A DNA stretch of 64,000 nt, taken from Hevea brasiliensis. Lineage: Eukaryota > Streptophyta > Magnoliopsida > Malpighiales > Euphorbiaceae. The translations under genes and the position numbers were made by a program. Below, in pieces: positions 59,169-64,000 of this stretch. The notes under the pieces are model-generated. The model did not search any database. It saw only the letters and a list, made by a program, of their open reading frames with translations, and was not told the origin of the DNA. Position 1 is the first letter of the stretch. Each line of letters starts with the position of its first letter. The stretch lies in the NCBI RefSeq assembly GCF_030052815.1, contig NC_079498.1, positions 76,308,992 through 76,372,991 of the forward strand, in the 5' to 3' direction.

Positions 59169-60387
59169 ATGGAATGGAAGGAGGAGATCATTCTGAAGAA
59201 CAATCTGTTGAGGCTGAGGTTCAAGGGGAAGCCCCAGCACTCCAGAACGTGAGTGGGTCAGCCACTCCAGCTCCTGCTCGGCCACCGCGATTTCTGCTCA
59301 AATTGTACAGCAGATGGCTGCGTTCTTCCAGCAAATGGCGGGTAATGTGCCACCCCAAGCTCAGATGCCAGTACCTGTAGCACAACCACAGCTCTCAGCT
59401 CGGCAATATGAAAAACTGATGAAATTTGGGGCCACTGAGTTTAAAGGCACTGTGGATCCACTGGAGGCAGAACAGTGGTTGGAAAGAATGGAACTAGTTT
59501 ACAGAAAACTGCAGTGTACGGAAGAGATGAAGTTCGAGTATTCCGTTTCCTTGTTACAAGGGGATGCATATGGATGGTGGAAGACCATCCCCCACAGCCT
59601 GGTTGAGCCACCTGTGCTGACATGGGCAGACTTCCTGAGGGAATTCAGGCAGAAATGGGTTCCTAATGCATATGTAGATAAGAAATTGCAAGAATTCCTG
59701 AGTTTGAAGCAAGGGGACCGAACCATAGCAGAGTATGAGAGAGACTTCTCAAGGCTAAGCCACTATGCTGGAAGCTTAGTCTCCACCCCCAGAGACAGAT
59801 GCAAGAGGTTTGAGTCTGGGCTAAGGCCAAGTCTGAGGATGCAAGTTGTGGGTTTCAGACACCAGAATTTCGCTGAATTGATCTCACAAGCCCTGGAACT
59901 GGAAAGGATAGAATCAGAAGGGGCAGTGAAGAAGGGTCCTCAAGAGAAAATTGAAAAGACTACGGGGCAAGCATCTGAAAGTGGTTCTGGGAAGAGGAAA
60001 TAGTTTGGGGGATCTAGCTCCCGTAAATCTGGCAGAGGCAGATTTTCTGGCCAAAGACCACCCCGGTCTGGTCAGCCGACCCAATAAGCTGCTCGAGGAT
60101 CTCTATCAGTACGACAGTGTGAAACTTGTGGGAAAACTCATGGTGGGGTTTGTTTCAAAGCTACTGGCGCATATTTTGACTGTGGAGGGAGCGGACATTT
60201 TTCGAAGTATTGTACTAGTCTGCGCCGGCCTGGATCTTTTGCTATATCGGAAGGATCAGCCCAAGTCTCTGAACCTAGAGGGTCACTGTCAGCTGCTAGA
60301 GGTAGAGGCAGAGGTAGTGGTCCTGGTAGCACTCCTGGAAGTCAGAGCACTATTAACCAGCCAGTATTTAGTGGTGCACCAGTCAGA
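59169..60387 (+). pseudogene. gag: Gyp-D4 gag, one frameshift and two stops
   Basis: The start is ATG 59169 or 59174 (MEGGDHSEEQ). A one-base loss near 59283 shifts the frame; the main frame is open from about 59286, including QQMAAFFQQMAG, the capsid region WLERMELVYRKLQC, GDAYGWWKTI and LREFRQKWVP, to GSGKRK. Stops at 60001-60003 (TAG) and near 60085 (TAA) interrupt it, but the same frame continues through the zinc-binding part ([12 protein letters not shown]; the first Cys of the second knuckle is Tyr, [14 protein letters not shown]) into protease. Gag and pol thus share one frame. Confidence 0.9.
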
Positions 60388-61296
60388 GTGTATACTATGC
60401 GTCAGAGCGAGGAAGCCGAAACATCAGATGTAGTAATTGGTATTTTCTCCATCCTTGACCAAGATGTGTATGTGTTATTTGATCCTGGCTCCACACATTC
60501 GTATGTTAGTGCTAGTGTGATGTATTCTACTGCTATTCAGTGTGTACCAATGGACTATGATGTGCTAGTAACTAGTCCATTAGGCCAGGAGGTCAGGGTA
60601 AATAGGCTATATAGGGATTGTCCTTTGGTGATCCAAGGACACACTTTTTTGTCTGATTTAATTGAAATGCCCTTCAGAGATTATGATATTATCTTGGGCA
60701 TGGATTGGTTAGCCAGGCATCATGCGATGATTGACTGTAGACTGAAGACAGTCACTTTTGGACTTCCTCAGTATGGCGATGTAGTAATACATGGGGAGAG
60801 GCAGTTATTGCCTTCAAACATCATTTCAGCTGCACTGGCCAGAAAAATGATTAGAAAAGGGTGTGAGGCATACTTGGCACATGTGATAGACACCCAAGTG
60901 GGGAGTCCAGCACTGAAGGACATTCCTACTGTATGTGACTTTTCGGAAGTATTTCCTGAAGAATTGCCAGGATTACCTCCAGAAAGAGAAGTGCAGTTTG
61001 AAATTGATGTTACGCCTGGTGTGAACCCAATCTCCATAACACCATACAGAATGGCACCTGCAGAACTAAAAGAATTGAAAGTACAGTTGCAAGAATTGCT
61101 TGACAAGGGCTTTATCCGCCCTAGTGTATCACCTTGGAGAGCGCCAGTATTGTTTATAAAGAAGAAGGATGGCACTCTCCGGTTATGCATTGACTATCGG
61201 CAGTTGAATAAGGTGACAATAAAGAACAGATACCCATTGCCCCGCATTGATGACTTATTTGATCAGTTGAGGTGCAGCTGTATTCTCCAAAATTGA
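60388..61296 (+). pseudogene. Gyp-D4 protease and start of RT
   Basis: In frame with gag. Protease active site [13 protein letters not shown] (near 60473-60510) and [17 protein letters not shown] are intact. The linker [13 protein letters not shown] leads to RT with [20 protein letters not shown] and [15 protein letters not shown] two-base loss near 61273 (after DQLR) shifts the frame, ending this part. The internal Met at 60388 is only where the open frame begins after gag, not a true start. Confidence 0.9.
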
Positions 61297-61868
61297 CATG
61301 AGATCAAGCTATTATCAGCTGAAAGTACAAGAGCAGAGTATACCTAAAACTGCCTTCAGAACCCGCTATGGCCATTATGAGTTCTTGGTCATGCCATTCG
61401 GGTTAACTAATGCTCCGGCTGCTTTTATGGATCTGATGAACACTATCTTCAGACCATACCTCGACCAGTTTGTTGTGGTATTTATCGATGATATATTGGT
61501 CTATTCGAGGAATGCAGAAGAGCATGATAGACATCTGCGGATTATACTGCAAACTTTGAGGGAGAAACAACTATATGCCAAACTGTCGAAATGTGAATTT
61601 TGGCTGAAGGAGATATCCTTTTTGGGGCACATAGTATCAGCAGAGGGTATTAAGGTAGATCCTAGCAAGATTGAAGCTGTCCTTAATTGGAAGCCACCCA
61701 GAAATGTCATGGAGATTCGCGATTTTAAGTTAGCTGGATACTACCGTCGATTTGTGAAGGGATTCTCCATGTTGGCATCTCCATTGACCAAGCTACTTAG
61801 AAAGGATGTGAAATTTCAGTGGACGGACAAATGCCAGCAAAGTTTTGATGAATTGAAAAGATGTTTGT
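61297..61868 (+). pseudogene. Gyp-D4 reverse transcriptase, main part
   Basis: [27 protein letters not shown] and the active site [11 protein letters not shown] are intact. Compared with Gyp-D3 the segment [12 protein letters not shown] reads [11 protein letters not shown], with one residue lost. The frame ends at a TGA (61868-61870), in a disturbed RT/RNase H junction. Confidence 0.9.
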
Positions 61869-62680
61869 GAGGCTCGATCACGACTTTACCTACACGGGTA
61901 AAGAATATACGATTCTGATGCTTCTCACAATGGGTTAGGTTGTGTGTTGATGCAAGATCGAAATGTCATTGCCTATGCATCACGCCAGTTGAAACCGCAT
62001 AAGAGGAATTATCTGACACATGATTTGGAGCTTGCAGCCATTGTGTTTACTCTTAAGATCTGGAGGCACTATTTGTATGGGGAGAAGTGCTACATCTACA
62101 TAGATCATAAGAGTTTGAAGTATTTGGGCACCCAGAAAGAGTTGAATTTGAGACAGAGGAGATGGTTAGAGTTGATAAAAGACTATGATTGTCTAATAGA
62201 CTATCAACCAGGGAAAGCTAATGTTGTGGCTGACGCCCTAAGTCACAAGACTATGGCAAGTCTACAGGTTACTCCTTTGTCTTTGGTACATGAGTTGAGA
62301 TCATTACATGCCAGTTTAGAGATTAATGATGATGGGCAGACAGCAGTTGCATGGCATGTACAGCCAGTGTTAATTGATCAGATCATAATAGCTGCTCAGA
62401 ATGATGAAAGGTATCATAAGCTGTTGGAAGAAGTCCGGCAGGGCAAAAAACCAGAGTTCTCAATCAGAAAGGATGGTTTACTGCTACACCAGGGCAGAAT
62501 GTGTATTCCTAATGATGTTGATTTGAGGCAGATGATTTTGAAGGAAGCACATGAGTCTCCTTTTGCCATGCACCCTGGTGGTACAAAAATGTATAGAGGG
62601 CTAAAGGAGCATTACTGGTGGATGGGTATGAAGAGAGATGTGGCAGAGTTTGTATCTAAATACCTGACTTGTCAGCAAGT
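61869..62680 (+). pseudogene. Gyp-D4 RNase H and integrase zinc finger
   Basis: The first RNase H strand (YSDASHNG) is scrambled by indels at 61870-61935. The frame is open from 61944: [18 protein letters not shown], then [10 protein letters not shown] where the catalytic TDHK has become IDHK, and VADALSHK. Then [15 protein letters not shown] and YLTCQQVK, where the first zinc-binding Cys of CLTC is now Tyr. A one-base loss near 62685 ends the frame. Confidence 0.88.
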
Positions 62681-63799
62681 AAAGCAGAGCATCAAGTACC
62701 CACTGGGTTGTTACATCCACTACCAGTGCCAGAATGGAAATGGGAGATGATAACAATGGATTTTGTAATCGGACTTCTAAAGACACAAAAGAGTCATGAT
62801 GCAGTATGGGTCATTGTTGACAGACTGACCAAGTCTGCTCATTTTCTGCCAATTCGAATGGACTACAGTTTGGACAGATTGGCCAGGTTGTACATTGATG
62901 AGATTGTGAAACTTCATGGAGTGCTAGTATCCATTGTATCAGACAGAGATCCTAGGTTCACTTCTAGATTCTGGGGTAGTCTTCAAAGAGCCCTAGGAAC
63001 TAGATTGAACTTCAGTACTGCATTCCACCCACAGACAGATAGCCAGTCTGAGAGGGTAATTCATATCTTGGAAGACATGCTACGGGCTTGTGTGATTGAG
63101 TTTGAGGGTAGCTGGGATACACACTTGCCTTTGATTGAGTTTGCTTACAACAACAGCTACCAATCAAGCATTGGGATGCCTCCATATAAAACTTTGTATG
63201 GTAGAAAATGTAGAACCCCGTTGTGTTGGGATGACGTGGGTGAAAGAAAGATGATTGGACCCGAAATTGTCCAGCAAACTGAGGAGAAGATCAGGGTGAT
63301 CAAAGATCGACTTAAAGCTGCATCAGACCGTCAGAAGTCCTATATTGATTTGAAAAGAAGGGATATTGAGTATGCAGTGGGTGAGAAAGTTTTCCTCAAG
63401 GTTTCTCCTTGGAAGAGGATTATGAGATTCGGTAGAAAGGGGAAACTAAGTCCTCGTTTTATCGGGCCATATGAGGTATTAGAAAGAGTGGGTCCTTTGG
63501 CTTATCGTTTGGCACTACCTCCAGAGTTGGAGATGATACATAACGTCTTCCATGTGTCTATGTTGAGGAGGTATCGATCAGACCCATCTCATGTACTACC
63601 TGTAGAAGAATTTAAAGTGAATCCAAACCTCACATATGAAGAAGAACCCATAAAGATTCTGGCTTATGAGGTGAAGCACCTACGGAACAAGCAGATACCG
63701 TTAGTAAAAGTGCTGTGGAACCATCATTCGGGCCAGGAGGCTACTTGGGAACGAGAGGAGGACATGAGGAGACAACACCCACAGCTGTTCAGAGATTGA
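62669..63799 (+). pseudogene. Gyp-D4 integrase core, C-terminal domain and chromodomain
   Basis: This is a 376-codon open frame. Counting from its first Met, the catalytic triad is D31 (TMDFV), D92 (SDRDPRF) and E128 (SQSER), giving the expected D-35-E spacing. QTDGQ is changed to QTDSQ. The C-terminal fold (SPRFIGPYEVLERVG, FHVSMLRRY) and chromodomain (VKVLWNHHSGQEATWE) are complete, ending PQLFRD. The real protein is part of pol and enters from the other frame, so the Met at 62669 is not a natural start. Confidence 0.92.
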
Positions 63800-63831
63800 T
63801 ACCAGGTAAAATTTCGAGACGAAATTTATTT

Positions 63832-63844
63832 AAGGGGGGAGAAT
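63832..63844 (+). other. Gyp-D4 polypurine tract
   Basis: AAGGGGGGAGAAT sits directly before the 3' LTR start and after the stop of the chromodomain. It matches the tracts of Gyp-A and Gyp-D3. Confidence 0.88.
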
Positions 63845-64000
63845 TATAACACCCCTATTTGTATAGCCTGGTATATTTCACTGTTCCGGTGACCGGTGTC
63901 GGTCCGGACAATTAAGGGGATTAGAACCATACTTAAGACAACTAGAGAAACCATAAACACAAATAATTAGTAATGTTGAATTAGTTAAGTATAAATAAGA
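63845..64000 (+). repeat. Gyp-D4 3' LTR, first 156 bp
   Basis: It is identical to 55546-55701 except for G to A at the second base, which changes the terminal TG to TA. It runs off the window. Confidence 0.93.

Larger units (their letters stand above)
55546..64000 (+). mobile_element. Gyp-D4: Ty3/gypsy chromovirus, near complete
   Basis: The order is 5' LTR (55546-58984), primer site, gag, protease, RT, RNase H, integrase, chromodomain, polypurine tract and the first 156 bp of the 3' LTR. The left target-site candidate is AATGT (55541-55545); the right end is outside. The 156 bp of LTR that can be compared differ at only one base (TG to TA at the 3' LTR start), suggesting recent insertion. 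The coding region nevertheless has at least four small frameshifts and two stops. Tekay/Del-like. Confidence 0.93.

Noticed and set aside
55546..64000. Integrated pararetrovirus as an alternative to a retrotransposon
   Set aside because: LTRs, polypurine tract, integrase and chromodomain are present, and no movement or coat-protein features are seen.

Overview
This window is plant nuclear DNA, almost certainly from a eudicot. It is close to wall-to-wall transposable elements. I see no host gene, rRNA, tRNA or CRISPR. The evidence for a plant is the mix of Ty1/copia elements and large-LTR Ty3/gypsy chromodomain elements (integrase C-terminus and chromodomain as in the Tekay/Del lineage), initiator-Met-type primer binding sites, and strongly AT-rich LTRs. 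The proteins resemble those I associate with Euphorbiaceae genomes, but the species cannot be fixed from the sequence alone.

Layout, outside to inside: (0) 1-710 anonymous AT-rich DNA, then 711-2766 a CACTA-like terminus full of subterminal repeats. (1) Cop1, a plus-strand copia with a 1,177-bp LTR, is inserted at 2767 and broken in integrase at 6960. (2) Cop2, a minus-strand copia with a 2,080-bp LTR, is inserted there and runs 6961-27650. (3a) A solo LTR of Cop2's own family sits in opposite orientation in Cop2's pol (9695-22901, TSD TACAC). (4a) A gypsy, Gyp-A, sits inside that solo LTR (10946-22071, TSD GAAAT). (3b) Gyp-F, a gypsy with giant LTRs and a 213-bp interior, breaks Cop2's leader at 27651. 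(4b) Gyp-E breaks Gyp-F's second LTR at 34961. (5a) A solo LTR of family C sits in Gyp-E's integrase (38454-41552, TSD CCACC). (5b) Gyp-D3 breaks Gyp-E's gag at 44977. (6a) A second solo C LTR, opposite in orientation, sits in Gyp-D3's LTR (48620-51732, TSD CCTTA). (6b) Gyp-D4, plus strand and the youngest looking, breaks Gyp-D3's other LTR at 55546 and runs off the window. Everything right of 27651 is therefore nested inside Cop2, and the missing halves of Cop1, Cop2, Gyp-F, Gyp-E, Gyp-D3 and Gyp-D4 should lie beyond base 64000.

No element has a fully intact gag-pol. All carry stops, frameshifts or large deletions, so they could move only with help in trans. Gyp-D4 and Gyp-D3 keep the best-preserved integrase-chromodomain regions.

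The most interesting signal is inside the gypsy LTRs. Families A, C, D, E and F differ in most of their length but share ordered blocks: a common start with a CCGGTGACC box, a body of degenerate units about 200 bp long, and, about 600-650 bp before the LTR end, two adjacent hairpins (9 copies seen). The stems of these hairpins change sequence between families while staying paired, which suggests a conserved RNA structure.
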